From Bog-950 sp964423405 (GTDB lineage Bacteria; Bacteroidota; Bacteroidia; Chitinophagales; LD1), in assembly GCA_964423405.1 (NCBI GenBank), contig CAYREY010000008.1:1-64000 (forward strand): a DNA stretch of 64,000 nt, written 5' to 3'. Under the pieces are notes generated by a model. It was not told where the DNA came from. It searched no databases and saw nothing but the letters and a program-made list of their open reading frames with translations. A program made the position numbers and the translations under genes. Of the stretch, positions 53,157-61,489 are shown one piece after another (the first letter of the stretch is position 1; every line of letters begins with the position of its first letter).

Positions 53157-53822
53157 TTACTTCTTTATTTTATCCTGAAAGTACTTTTCAAATTTCTCTA
53201 CCTTGGGTATTATTACGTAGCTGCAATACTGGTTTTTCTCTTTATTCAGGTTGTAATAGTTTTGGTGGTAGTCCTCAGCTTTATAAAACACCGTTAGCGG
53301 ACTTACCTCTGTTACAATAGGGTCGGTAAAAGCACCGCTTTTGTCTAAGCCTGCTTTAATATCTTCAGCTATTTTCTTTTGTTCTTCGTTGCTGTAAAAT
53401 ATTACCGAGCGGTATTGTGTGCCCTCATCAGCGCCTTGTCTGTTCAGCGTAGTTGGGTCGTGCGTTTTAAAAAACACTTCCAATATCTCAGCCAGTGTAA
53501 TTTTGTTGGCATCGTACACTATTTGCGTACACTCGGCATGGCCGGTCATACCACTGCATACCTCACGGTAGGTTGGGTTTTTTATTTTGCCACCACTATA
53601 ACCCGATGTTACCGAAATAACGCCGTTCAGGCGCTGAAATATTGCTTCGGTACACCAGAAACACCCACCACCAAAGGTGATGGTATCTGTCTTCACATTT
53701 GCATCCATAGTTATTGTTTTGTTTTTATCGGTAGGTTGTGCCCCACTGTTTTTCTGCCCGCACGAAGTAAGCGAAAGCAGGGCAAATAGTGCGGTGGTTA
53801 TATTTTTAATTGCAGAGTGCAT
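53157..53822 (-). CDS. msrA: Peptide methionine-S-sulfoxide reductase, lipoprotein form
   Basis: 221 aa from ATG 53822; a longer frame starts at 53903 but crosses the upstream terminator. Signal MHSAIKNITTALFALLS with lipobox LTSC (Cys21) shows it is exported and lipidated. FGGGCFWCTEAIFQRLNG carries the catalytic Cys54. GYSGGKIKNPTY and HDPTTLNRQGADEGTQYRS are MsrA signatures. It repairs oxidised methionine in the envelope. The single Msr domain is MsrA only; no MsrB is fused. Confidence 0.96.
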   Translation of the reverse strand: MHSAIKNITTALFALLSLTSCGQKNSGAQPTDKNKTITMDANVKTDTITFGGGCFWCTEAIFQRLNGVISVTSGYSGGKIKNPTYREVCSGMTGHAECTQIVYDANKITLAEILEVFFKTHDPTTLNRQGADEGTQYRSVIFYSNEEQKKIAEDIKAGLDKSGAFTDPIVTEVSPLTVFYKAEDYHQNYYNLNKEKNQYCSYVIIPKVEKFEKYFQDKIKK

Positions 53823-53878
53823 GTTGTTTATCTTGTTTGTCGTGTAACAACCAGGTACCTTACAAAGTTCTGTAAAGC

Positions 53879-53912
53879 AAAACGGCAACGGTATACCTAC
53901 CATTGCCGTTTT
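53879..53912 (-). terminator. Terminator of the LysM/glucosaminidase gene
   Basis: AAAACGGCAA pairs with TTGCCGTTTT, extended inside by GGTA/TACC, with T-rich sequence on both sides. It separates the 53934-55202 gene from msrA. Confidence 0.85.
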
Positions 53913-53933
53913 ATATTTTTTAAATAATTAACC

Positions 53934-55202
53934 TTACTCTGCTATCACCAGCGTTTGTCCCGGTTTTAGTTCGTTCCCATCCAGGTTGTTCTTCTCTTTA
54001 ATTTCTTCTACCGATGTGTTGTACTTGCGGGCTATACTGTACAGCGTATCGCTTTTTTGTACCTGATAGGTGTTGGTATTGGTTATAGCAGGCTGTGTGT
54101 TTTTAGCCTGGTCTGCCGCCATTTTTGTTTGCAGTTTCAGGTACTCGGCATAGGTCATGGTACGTGGTGTAACGGCACGTTTTGTTTGCAGGCTAATGCT
54201 TTCGCCGGCATACACCTGGTCGTTCATGTGCATATTGTTTTTGGCATACAGCTCGCGCATTTTTATGCCGGTCTTCTGTGCTATATCGCGCATGCTTTCA
54301 CCGGCTTTTACGGTATAGCTTACGTCTTCGCCTTTGCTGCGTTTGTTTTGCAGGTAAATGTATTCGCCATCTTTAAAACGTTCACCGGTAGCCAGGTCGT
54401 TATACTGCATTATGTAGGCATAGTCTATACCATATTCATAAGCTATCTTAAACGGGTCTTCGTTGCCTTGCGCTTTTAATGCACGCAGTCCGTTCACTGT
54501 ATATTCCTCACGGGCTTTAGCTTCTTCTTTTTTAACTTCAGTTGTTGCTGTTGTTGTAGCTGTAACCTCTTTATGCTGATGATGTTCTTTCTGCTTTACA
54601 TCTTCTACTACCACTTTACTGGCGGTGTTGCTTGCTACAACCGGTTCGCTGGCGTGGCCTTTAGCCATCATGCTCTCGCGCTCGTTTATCAGTGCAACAC
54701 CCTGTTGGTCCAACTCCATTAGTTTATATTCTTCAATATAGTTTATAAGTAGTTGTGCATACTTGGGGTTGGTAGCGTAGCCGGCTTCTTTAAGTCCGTA
54801 AGCCCAGTATTTGTACGATGTAAGGCTTAGCTGAAACAAAGGCGCATAGCGCGGACGGGTAAGCAGAAAGTCCGAATGGTCGGCGTAAGATTCTGCCGGG
54901 TTGGTATATACCCTGAAGCACTCCTGTGGTTTATCGTCGTCGTGGTAGTATTTGCCACCGGTCCAGTCTTCTTTACATTTAATGCCAAAATGGTTGTTGC
55001 TGTTGCGCGATAATACCGATGTGCCTGCGCCCGACTCCAGTATGCCTTGCGCTATAGTAATGCTGGCAGGTATGCGCGAGCGTACCATTTCATCAATAGC
55101 TACTTGCTTATACTTTTCAATGTACAATACTATATCCTGTTTTTGCTGGGCAGAGGCACCCAAAAACAGTAATCCGGAAAACAAACCGAGCAGCTTTTTC
55201 AT
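53934..55202 (-). CDS. Glucosaminidase with C-terminal LysM domains
   Basis: 422 aa from ATG 55202 (MKKLLGLFSGLLFLGASAQ), the clean signal peptide; an upstream in-frame Met adds an unlikely prefix. IPASITIAQGILESGAGTS carries the catalytic Glu; NNHFGIKCKEDWTGGKYYHDD is the conserved region. A charged linker (about 190-245) leads to three LysM-like units: DPFKIAYEYGIDYAYIMQYN, SYTVKAGESMRDIAQKTG, and YQVQKSDTLYSIARKYNTSV with KPGQTLVIAE. It binds and cleaves peptidoglycan. Confidence 0.95.
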   Translation of the reverse strand: MKKLLGLFSGLLFLGASAQQKQDIVLYIEKYKQVAIDEMVRSRIPASITIAQGILESGAGTSVLSRNSNNHFGIKCKEDWTGGKYYHDDDKPQECFRVYTNPAESYADHSDFLLTRPRYAPLFQLSLTSYKYWAYGLKEAGYATNPKYAQLLINYIEEYKLMELDQQGVALINERESMMAKGHASEPVVASNTASKVVVEDVKQKEHHQHKEVTATTTATTEVKKEEAKAREEYTVNGLRALKAQGNEDPFKIAYEYGIDYAYIMQYNDLATGERFKDGEYIYLQNKRSKGEDVSYTVKAGESMRDIAQKTGIKMRELYAKNNMHMNDQVYAGESISLQTKRAVTPRTMTYAEYLKLQTKMAADQAKNTQPAITNTNTYQVQKSDTLYSIARKYNTSVEEIKEKNNLDGNELKPGQTLVIAE

Positions 55203-55280
55203 AAGACAACATTTAGCAGCTACGAACTTATTCACAGCCTCTCCACAATTTAACGTAAGCTCCTCACAAAAAGTTGTGCG

Positions 55281-55919
55281 TTATCCAGTTTTCCGGACAA
55301 TATTTAACCCATCGCGCAGTGTTAAAATAAAGCTTTTAACACGATTGTCGTTGGCTACCTTTTGGTTGTAGCTATGTATGGCCAGGGTGTCTTTATCTTT
55401 CTTCTCTTCTGCCACTTTACCGCTCCATAAAACGTTGTCGGCAATAATGTAGCCACCAACCCTTACCTTATCAAATACCAGGTCGTAATAGGCGCTGTAA
55501 TTCGCTTTATCGGCATCTATAAACACCAGGTCGAAGTTTTCGTTCAGTGTGGGTATTATCTGCCGTGCATCGCCTATATGGTGCACTATCTTATCTGCCA
55601 GTCCTGCTTTGGTAAAGTATTTTGCACACATAGGTTGCAGCTCTTCGTTTACATCAATGGTGTGCAGTACACCATCTGCTGTTAAACCCTTTGCCATGCA
55701 TATAGCCGAGTAACCGGTAAAGGTGCCAATTTCCAGTATGCGTGCAGGCTGTATTAGCTGCGTTATAAACTCAAGTGCCAGGCCTTGTATATGGCCAGAT
55801 ACCATTTGCGGCATCTGCACTTTAAGGTGCGTTTCGCGCGTTAATTCGCTAAGCACTTCATCTTCTTTACTCGAGTATTGTTCTACGTAGCTCTCCAGTG
55901 CTGCCGATACCATGTGCAT
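55281..55919 (-). CDS. O-methyltransferase (caffeoyl-CoA/catechol type)
   Basis: 212 aa. QMVSGHIQGLALEFITQL, ILEIGTFTGYSAICMAKGL (SAM motif I), LHTIDVNEELQPMCAKYF and FDLVFIDADKANYSAYYDL (metal-binding Asp), then IIADNVLWSGKVAE, form the complete pattern of this class. It methylates hydroxyl groups of small molecules with Mg2+. Substrate unknown. It abuts idi, 1 bp downstream of its stop. Confidence 0.95.
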   Translation of the reverse strand: MHMVSAALESYVEQYSSKEDEVLSELTRETHLKVQMPQMVSGHIQGLALEFITQLIQPARILEIGTFTGYSAICMAKGLTADGVLHTIDVNEELQPMCAKYFTKAGLADKIVHHIGDARQIIPTLNENFDLVFIDADKANYSAYYDLVFDKVRVGGYIIADNVLWSGKVAEEKKDKDTLAIHSYNQKVANDNRVKSFILTLRDGLNIVRKTG

Positions 55920-55920
55920 G

Positions 55921-56469
55921 TTATATTACCCCGCGTTTTTTTAGTTCAGCAAATATTATTTTGTACCAGAACGAGTAATTATCGCCATTGGTGGCAAACT
56001 CCTTTTCAAGTTCTTCTGTACTCATCCACTTCACATCGTTCACTTCTGCTTTATTAAACTCAAAGCTTTCTTCATACACACCGGTAAACACAGTATCGTA
56101 TTCCCATTCTGTAAGCCCGCTTTTTTCGTCGTGCGCTTTGTATATAAAATGAAACTGCTCGGTAAGCGGAGTATTAATACCTATTTCTTCCCACAGCCTT
56201 CTTTCGGCAGCCTGTTGAAAGCTTTCATCTTTTCGCGGATGGCTACAGCAGGTATTGCTCCATACGCCTGCAAAGTGGTATTTATCAAACGCGCGCTGCT
56301 GTACCAACTGCTCACCTTTACTATTGAATATTATTACACTGATAGCCCGGTGTAGCAGTGCTTTCTGGTGGGCTTCCAGTTTGCCTACATAGCCCAACAC
56401 ATTGTTGTCCTCATCTACCACTACAACTTCCTCTTCTTTATTCAAATCTTCCATATCGTTTTTTTTCAT
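55921..56469 (-). CDS. idi: Isopentenyl-diphosphate delta-isomerase (type I)
   Basis: 182 aa. LLHRAISVIIFNSKGEQLVQQRA, FAGVWSNTCCSHPRKDES with the catalytic Cys, RRLWEEIGINTPLTE (Nudix-like) and LTEWEYDTVFTGVYE with the second catalytic Glu are all present. It interconverts IPP and DMAPP in the cytoplasm. Its ATG shares one base with the stop of the gamma-carbonic-anhydrase gene upstream, so translation is coupled; the O-methyltransferase gene follows directly. Confidence 0.97.
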   Translation of the reverse strand: MKKNDMEDLNKEEEVVVVDEDNNVLGYVGKLEAHQKALLHRAISVIIFNSKGEQLVQQRAFDKYHFAGVWSNTCCSHPRKDESFQQAAERRLWEEIGINTPLTEQFHFIYKAHDEKSGLTEWEYDTVFTGVYEESFEFNKAEVNDVKWMSTEELEKEFATNGDNYSFWYKIIFAELKKRGVI

Positions 56470-56987
56470 TACTGGTTTTTAAACCAGCCCGAGTACATCA
56501 CATAGTTATTGCTAATGCGCTCTATCAGGTCTTTAAAATTATCCTTATCAACCGACTTTACTCTTTTCGCTGGTACACCGGCGTATATACTGCCCGGTTC
56601 TACTATCGTATTTTCTAATACTATGGCACCGGCGGCTATTATGCTGTTCTCTCCTATTACCGCATGGTCCATTATTATAGCGCCCATGCCTATTAATACA
56701 TTATCGTGTATGGTGCAACCGTGTACAATAGCGCGGTGGCCAATACTTACGTTGTTGCCTATATTAAGCGGCGCTTTCTGGTAGGTGCAGTGTAGTATGG
56801 CCCCATCCTGCACGTTTACTTTGTTGCCCATACGTATGTAGTGTACATCGCCACGTACTACTGCCTGAAACCATATACTGCAATCGGCACCGGTTACCAC
56901 ATCGCCAACTACGGTAGCGTTTTCTGCTATGTAATTGTTAGTGCCAAACGTTGGAGCTACACCATTAACCGGTAGTATTAGTGCCAT
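56469..56987 (-). CDS. Gamma-carbonic-anhydrase-like left-handed beta-helix protein
   Basis: 172 aa. Hexapeptide repeats with Gly at turns run from NNYIAENATVVGDVVTGADC to SIYAGVPAKRV. Metal ligands in the usual places: AILHCT, then GHRAIVHGC with two His. The C-terminal helix (NFKDLIERISNNYVMYSGWF) is the family's partner-binding tail. Members hydrate CO2 or act as acyl transferases or scaffolds; activity cannot be decided here. First gene of the run with idi and the O-methyltransferase. Confidence 0.94.
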   Translation of the reverse strand: MALILPVNGVAPTFGTNNYIAENATVVGDVVTGADCSIWFQAVVRGDVHYIRMGNKVNVQDGAILHCTYQKAPLNIGNNVSIGHRAIVHGCTIHDNVLIGMGAIIMDHAVIGENSIIAAGAIVLENTIVEPGSIYAGVPAKRVKSVDKDNFKDLIERISNNYVMYSGWFKNQ

Positions 56988-57042
56988 ATACAGTATTATG
57001 CAGCAAACATAAAAAGTTATGTAAGCAACCGGTGTGTTGTTA

Positions 57043-58713
57043 TTAAAACTTAACCTCTACATCTAAATCCCAGCCGCCTTTAAGCTCATAGGTATCTTTA
57101 TAGGTAAATATCTTTTCAGGCTGTTTTTTCTTTTCAAAGTTGCCCGTATCCCATTCACCGTTTTTGTTTTCGTCTTCTATTACCATAAACTTATACTTAC
57201 CTGCCAGCACATCGCTCACGGTTATTTTCTTTTCTCCATTACCGGTAAAGAAAAACTCCTTTACAACCTCATTACTTTCTGCCTGTAGTAGTTTTATCAC
57301 GTAGTACTTTTCAGGGTGCTCTGTTTTTAGTTTAACCTGCAGGTTGCCGTAGCTGCTCTTGTCGTTAGTAGTTATGTGTTGTACCAGTTTTGTATTCCAC
57401 CGTCCGAATATGTCTTTGTATATCGAGTCGGGTACGGTGATGTTGTATGTTGTTTTTTCCAGCTTGTCAAATTCTATGGTTATGCTCTGTTTGGTCTTTG
57501 GGTCGAGTGTAACCCTGGCCGGTATTTCTTCCAGGCTCGAATCACGTGTAATTTGAAGCGTTTTAGAACTGTTTATTTCGGCTATTGGTACGGTAAAAGA
57601 TATTTTAAACGGTTTTAAAAGCTCTTGAAAAGACTTATTTTGTGTATTTACACTGTCTTTTCTTTTTGCAAGTGATTGATTTACAATTGAAAATGGTAGC
57701 TTGTTCCCTGTGGCAAGCGAATCTTTTTTAATCGATTTCAATTCCATTCTCAGCGTGTCTAAAATCGTATCGTTGGCAGTTAGGTAAAAACTATCTTTTT
57801 CTGCATAATATTTTGAATACCAATATATTATAGTGTCATTAGTGGGATAGGTATAGGCAAAATCCGAGGCCGAATAGCCATTCCAGTCCAATTTGAAATT
57901 GTTAACGGGCTTATTGTATATAATTTGAAGCTGTCCGGGTCCTAACGACTTCGCTTCGCTCAATTTTAACTTTTGTCTGTTTTCGCTGAATATATGCAGC
58001 TTAACATTTTTGGGTAAAGTATCGGCCAGGTTTATAATTGTATCACTAAAAGCTATCAGTTCATTGGGTTGGTCGTACAGGTAATTATAGTTTTGGTCTT
58101 TTAGTGCGTACAGCCGATACTGAGCTGCCTTTATATTTTCAATTTTAAAATATCCGGCTTTGTCAGTTTTCGCAAAGTAGTATGGCTTCGATTTAAGGAT
58201 GCCATCCATCGAATCTTTTGGATACAGCGACACTACAATATCTTCTGCTGGCGTGTTATCTTTTGCAAGCAGTACAGTTCCATCAATCCGTTGCGAATCG
58301 ATATAGCTGCCGGTAGAGAAAACGTACGTAAAGTTAGCTGCTTTATTGCTCTCATTTAAGTCCTGCAGATCATCGCCAAAGTTGATGGTGTAGGTAGTGC
58401 TGTCGCGTAGCGGACTTTTAAGTTTAATGGTTAGCGTACGCCCTTCTACATGATATACCGGCCGCTTATCTACCGGTGGTGATACCAATGTTTGAGCAAA
58501 CCCTGTAGGTTTTATAAACTCATCGAAGGTTATCTTTATTTTATCGGCAGTAAAATGCAGCGATTTATTGGCGGGCGTAGATTTTTTTACCACCGGTGCC
58601 TTTTCATCTTTAGGCCCACCCTGCGGCGTGCTCTCCTGGGCGCAACGGCTTAGCGTAATACCTGCCAATAGCAGTAGTACCAACCGTGTTATTGCTTTAT
58701 AATTCCCTTTCAC
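57043..58713 (-). CDS. Large lipoprotein with Ig-like (Big_5) domains
   Basis: 556 aa. Lipobox LSRCAQ, then STPQGGPKDEKAPVVKKSTP, the common opening of a Bacteroidota outer-membrane lipoprotein family. A Big_5 Ig-like domain spans about 45-135 (FTADKIKITFDEFIKP, LRDSTTYTINFGDDLQD). Further beta-rich domains follow, one CarboxypepD-like (about 140-235, RLYALKDQNYNYLYD), ending with GKYKFMVIEDENKNGEWD near the C-terminus. Function unknown, probably outer-membrane. It is 14 bp after the mnmG stop side on the same strand. Confidence 0.88.
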   Translation of the reverse strand: MKGNYKAITRLVLLLLAGITLSRCAQESTPQGGPKDEKAPVVKKSTPANKSLHFTADKIKITFDEFIKPTGFAQTLVSPPVDKRPVYHVEGRTLTIKLKSPLRDSTTYTINFGDDLQDLNESNKAANFTYVFSTGSYIDSQRIDGTVLLAKDNTPAEDIVVSLYPKDSMDGILKSKPYYFAKTDKAGYFKIENIKAAQYRLYALKDQNYNYLYDQPNELIAFSDTIINLADTLPKNVKLHIFSENRQKLKLSEAKSLGPGQLQIIYNKPVNNFKLDWNGYSASDFAYTYPTNDTIIYWYSKYYAEKDSFYLTANDTILDTLRMELKSIKKDSLATGNKLPFSIVNQSLAKRKDSVNTQNKSFQELLKPFKISFTVPIAEINSSKTLQITRDSSLEEIPARVTLDPKTKQSITIEFDKLEKTTYNITVPDSIYKDIFGRWNTKLVQHITTNDKSSYGNLQVKLKTEHPEKYYVIKLLQAESNEVVKEFFFTGNGEKKITVSDVLAGKYKFMVIEDENKNGEWDTGNFEKKKQPEKIFTYKDTYELKGGWDLDVEVKF

Positions 58714-58727
58714 GCTTTTTGCTTGCT

Positions 58728-60608
58728 TTAAGTTCTGCCCATATGCACCAACAATACCGATACATCTGCCGGCGATACACCGCTAATGCGGCTTGCCTGC
58801 CCCAGCGAGGTAGGTTTTATCTTTGCCAGCTTAATACGCGCCTCCATGCTCAGCGATTTTAGCTGGTGATAATCAAATCCGGCATCCAGTTTTATGTCCT
58901 CCAGCTTGCCCATTTTACCTACCAGCTCCATTTCTTTCTGTATGTAAGCCTCGTACTTCATTACTATCTCGGCCGACTCTATAAACTCTTTATCGTATTT
59001 CGACAAAAATTCATCAGCAGCCCGCACGCCTTTACGCAATATATCCATGTTTACCTGTGGGCGCGATAATATTTTATCCAGTTTAATCTTTTGCGTTAAA
59101 GCGGCCGTGCCTGCCTCCTCCAGTGTGGCATTTACCTCTCCGGGTTCTACCCCATAACTCGCAAAGTACTCTTTTATTTCCTCTATAGCAGCCATTTTTT
59201 GCTTTACGCGTACCAGTCTTTCATCATCTGCCAGGCCTATTTTATGGCCCAGTTCGGTTAATCGCAGGTCAGCATTATCCTGGCGCAGCAGTATTCTGTA
59301 CTCAGCCCGGCTGGTAAACATGCGGTAAGGCTCTTCGGTGCCTTTATTAATCAGGTCGTCTATTAACACCCCTATATACGCGTCAGAACGCTTTAGAATA
59401 AGCGGTTCCAGCTCTTTTGCATGGTTGTGGGCGTTTATTCCGGCCATTAAACCCTGGCAGGCGGCCTCTTCATAGCCTGTTGTCCCGTTTATCTGTCCGG
59501 CAAAGTAAAGACCCTTTACCAGCTTTGTTTCCAGCGTCAAATCCAGTTGCGTTGGCGGAAAATAGTCGTATTCTATTGCGTAACCGGGGCGGAACATCTT
59601 CATATTCTCAAAACCGGCCACTTCTTTTAGGGCTTTGTATTGTACATCTTCGGGCAAACTGGTAGAAAAACCGTTTACATATATCTCAACGGTATCCCAG
59701 CCTTCCGGCTCTACAAACAGCTGGTGGCGTTCCTTATCGGCAAAGCGGTCTATTTTATCCTCTACCGATGGGCAATAACGTGGCCCCAGGCCCTTTATCC
59801 GCCCACTAAACATTGGGCTTTTGTCGAACCCCGTACGCAGTATATCATGCACCTTCTGGCTGGTGTAGGTTATGTGGCAGCTTAGCTGGCGCTTTCCAGT
59901 GCCTGCAAAGGGGTTTAACCCTTTTTTATAACTAAATCCGGTTACGTCCTCATCCCCCATCTGCTCCTCCATTTTGGTATAATCCAGGCTGCGTCCATCT
60001 ATACGCGGCGGGGTTCCGGTTTTCATTCGTCCGGCTTCAAAGCCTAATTCTACCAATTGCTCGGTAATGCCATGTGCCGCTTTTTCGCCTGCGCGGCCAC
60101 CGCCAAATTGTTTCTCGCCAATATGTATTAGCCCGTTCAGGAAGGTTCCATTGGTCAAAACCACGCTTTTTGCCGGTATCTCTATCCCCATGGCAGTGCG
60201 GATTCCGCACACTCTACCGTCCTTTACTAACAGTCCACCCACCATTTCCTGCCAGAAATCCACATTTTTAGTGCCTTCAAGCAGGGTTCTCCACACACTT
60301 GCAAACATCATTCTATCATTCTGAGTACGGGGACTCCACATTGCCGGGCCCTTGCTGCGGTTTAACATTCTAAACTGCACCATGCTCTTATCGCTCACTA
60401 TTCCCGAGTATCCACCCAGGGCGTCTATCTCACGCACTATTTGTCCCTTGGCAATACCACCCATGGCTGGGTTGCAGCTCATTTGGGCAATCGTCTGCAT
60501 GTTCATGGTAACCAGTAGTACACTGCTTCCCATATTTGCCGCCGCCGCTGCCGCTTCGCATCCCGCATGGCCGGCGCCTACTACTATTACATCGTATGTT
60601 TTAAACAT
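58728..60608 (-). CDS. mnmG: tRNA uridine-5-carboxymethylaminomethyl modification enzyme MnmG (GidA)
   Basis: 626 aa. VIVVGAGHAGCEAAAAAANM is the FAD-binding motif; MSCNPAMGGIAKGQIVREID and GTFLNGLIHIGEKQFGGGRA are MnmG signatures; LKTGTPPRIDGRSLDYT-type text (here RMKTGTPPRIDGRSLDY), YCPSVEDKIDRFADKERHQ and GQINGTTGYEEAACQGLMAG follow. The C-terminal helical domain binds MnmE. With MnmE it makes cmnm5U at the wobble position of tRNA. Two parS-like sites and ybeY lie immediately upstream. Confidence 0.98.
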   Translation of the reverse strand: MFKTYDVIVVGAGHAGCEAAAAAANMGSSVLLVTMNMQTIAQMSCNPAMGGIAKGQIVREIDALGGYSGIVSDKSMVQFRMLNRSKGPAMWSPRTQNDRMMFASVWRTLLEGTKNVDFWQEMVGGLLVKDGRVCGIRTAMGIEIPAKSVVLTNGTFLNGLIHIGEKQFGGGRAGEKAAHGITEQLVELGFEAGRMKTGTPPRIDGRSLDYTKMEEQMGDEDVTGFSYKKGLNPFAGTGKRQLSCHITYTSQKVHDILRTGFDKSPMFSGRIKGLGPRYCPSVEDKIDRFADKERHQLFVEPEGWDTVEIYVNGFSTSLPEDVQYKALKEVAGFENMKMFRPGYAIEYDYFPPTQLDLTLETKLVKGLYFAGQINGTTGYEEAACQGLMAGINAHNHAKELEPLILKRSDAYIGVLIDDLINKGTEEPYRMFTSRAEYRILLRQDNADLRLTELGHKIGLADDERLVRVKQKMAAIEEIKEYFASYGVEPGEVNATLEEAGTAALTQKIKLDKILSRPQVNMDILRKGVRAADEFLSKYDKEFIESAEIVMKYEAYIQKEMELVGKMGKLEDIKLDAGFDYHQLKSLSMEARIKLAKIKPTSLGQASRISGVSPADVSVLLVHMGRT

Positions 60609-60656
60609 GGGGCAAAAGTAAGTATTTGGGGTTCATTAATTCTATTTACAGGTCAA

Positions 60657-60672
60657 TGTGCCACGTGGAACA
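60657..60672. other. parS-like site 1 upstream of mnmG
   Basis: TGTGCCACGTGGAACA, one mismatch from the palindrome TGTTCCACGTGGAACA bound by ParB (Spo0J). It is 49 bp upstream of the mnmG start. Confidence 0.6.
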
Positions 60673-60702
60673 CGCTCATTTCACATTATAACCCGGTTTT
60701 AA

Positions 60703-60718
60703 TGTTCCATGTGGAACA
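60703..60718. other. parS-like site 2 upstream of mnmG
   Basis: TGTTCCATGTGGAACA, one mismatch from the same palindrome, 31 bases after the end of site 1. Paired sites of this form near mnmG are common in bacteria. Confidence 0.6.
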
Positions 60719-60767
60719 AAAAATGCCTTATAGGCCTATCGGGGCGTTTATTTGCCCGGCAACCGGC

Positions 60768-61271
60768 TTATTGCGTAGCTAAAAAACGCTTAAACGCTTT
60801 CAGCCACTGGTCTTCCATCTTTCGCATTTCGGCTTTTTGAGTGCTGGTTTTGTCTTTGTAGCCCAGCAAATGCAATACGCCATGAAAAATAACCCGGTCA
60901 AGTTCGTTTATAAAGGCATCCGATTTTACAGTAATCTCCTCTTTAGTTTTTTTACCGGCCGGCTTTGCAAATTTGCGGCTATTATCAAGCACACGATCTA
61001 TAGAAATGTATATTTCCGACTCAATACCCTGCTCATTATTCTCTAAAGGAAAGGTAATGATATCGGTATAGTAATCGTGGTTAAGAAACTGGCGGTTTAT
61101 GTTCAGCAAATATTCATCGCTGCAAAACACAAAACTAAGGTTTAGCTTAAACCGGCCTTTAGATTTACGGTTTTTGTTAACGTGCCTGGCTACCTGAGCA
61201 GCAATAAACTTTCGGTGCGCAATTATATTGCGCAGTAAAAATTTTATATCGGCCTGTTGAAACGCAATCAT
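60768..61271 (-). CDS. ybeY: Endoribonuclease/rRNA maturation factor YbeY
   Basis: 167 aa from ATG 61271 (MIAFQQADIKFLLRN); longer frames lack homology-like sequence. INRQFLNHDYYTDIITFPLE and the zinc region DRVIFHGVLHLLGYKDKTST are diagnostic. Two His of HGxLHLxGYxH are present, but the third is replaced by Asp (GYKDKT), which I believe is usual in Bacteroidota. It acts in 16S rRNA 3' processing and ribosome quality control. The gene is followed by the parS-like sites and mnmG. Confidence 0.93.
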   Translation of the reverse strand: MIAFQQADIKFLLRNIIAHRKFIAAQVARHVNKNRKSKGRFKLNLSFVFCSDEYLLNINRQFLNHDYYTDIITFPLENNEQGIESEIYISIDRVLDNSRKFAKPAGKKTKEEITVKSDAFINELDRVIFHGVLHLLGYKDKTSTQKAEMRKMEDQWLKAFKRFLATQ

Positions 61272-61489
61272 GTAATCTGTATTTAAAACAAAGGTGCCGC
61301 AATATCTGGTTGCTGGTAGCTGTGCTATACAGGTGTAGTTGTGTATAGCCCTTTGCACTGTACAGTTATATTAGGGTTTAAAAGGCCCTGAAAACTCTTC
61401 TTATTTTTTGGCAGATATGATACTACAAGCTATTAAATAACCCGATTACTTTAGCTTATATCTAATTTGTTTAACCAAACCCTTGAGAA

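Noticed and set aside
53823..53903. Longer msrA start at 53903
   Set aside because: It would read through the upstream terminator hairpin; the lipoprotein signal begins at 53822.
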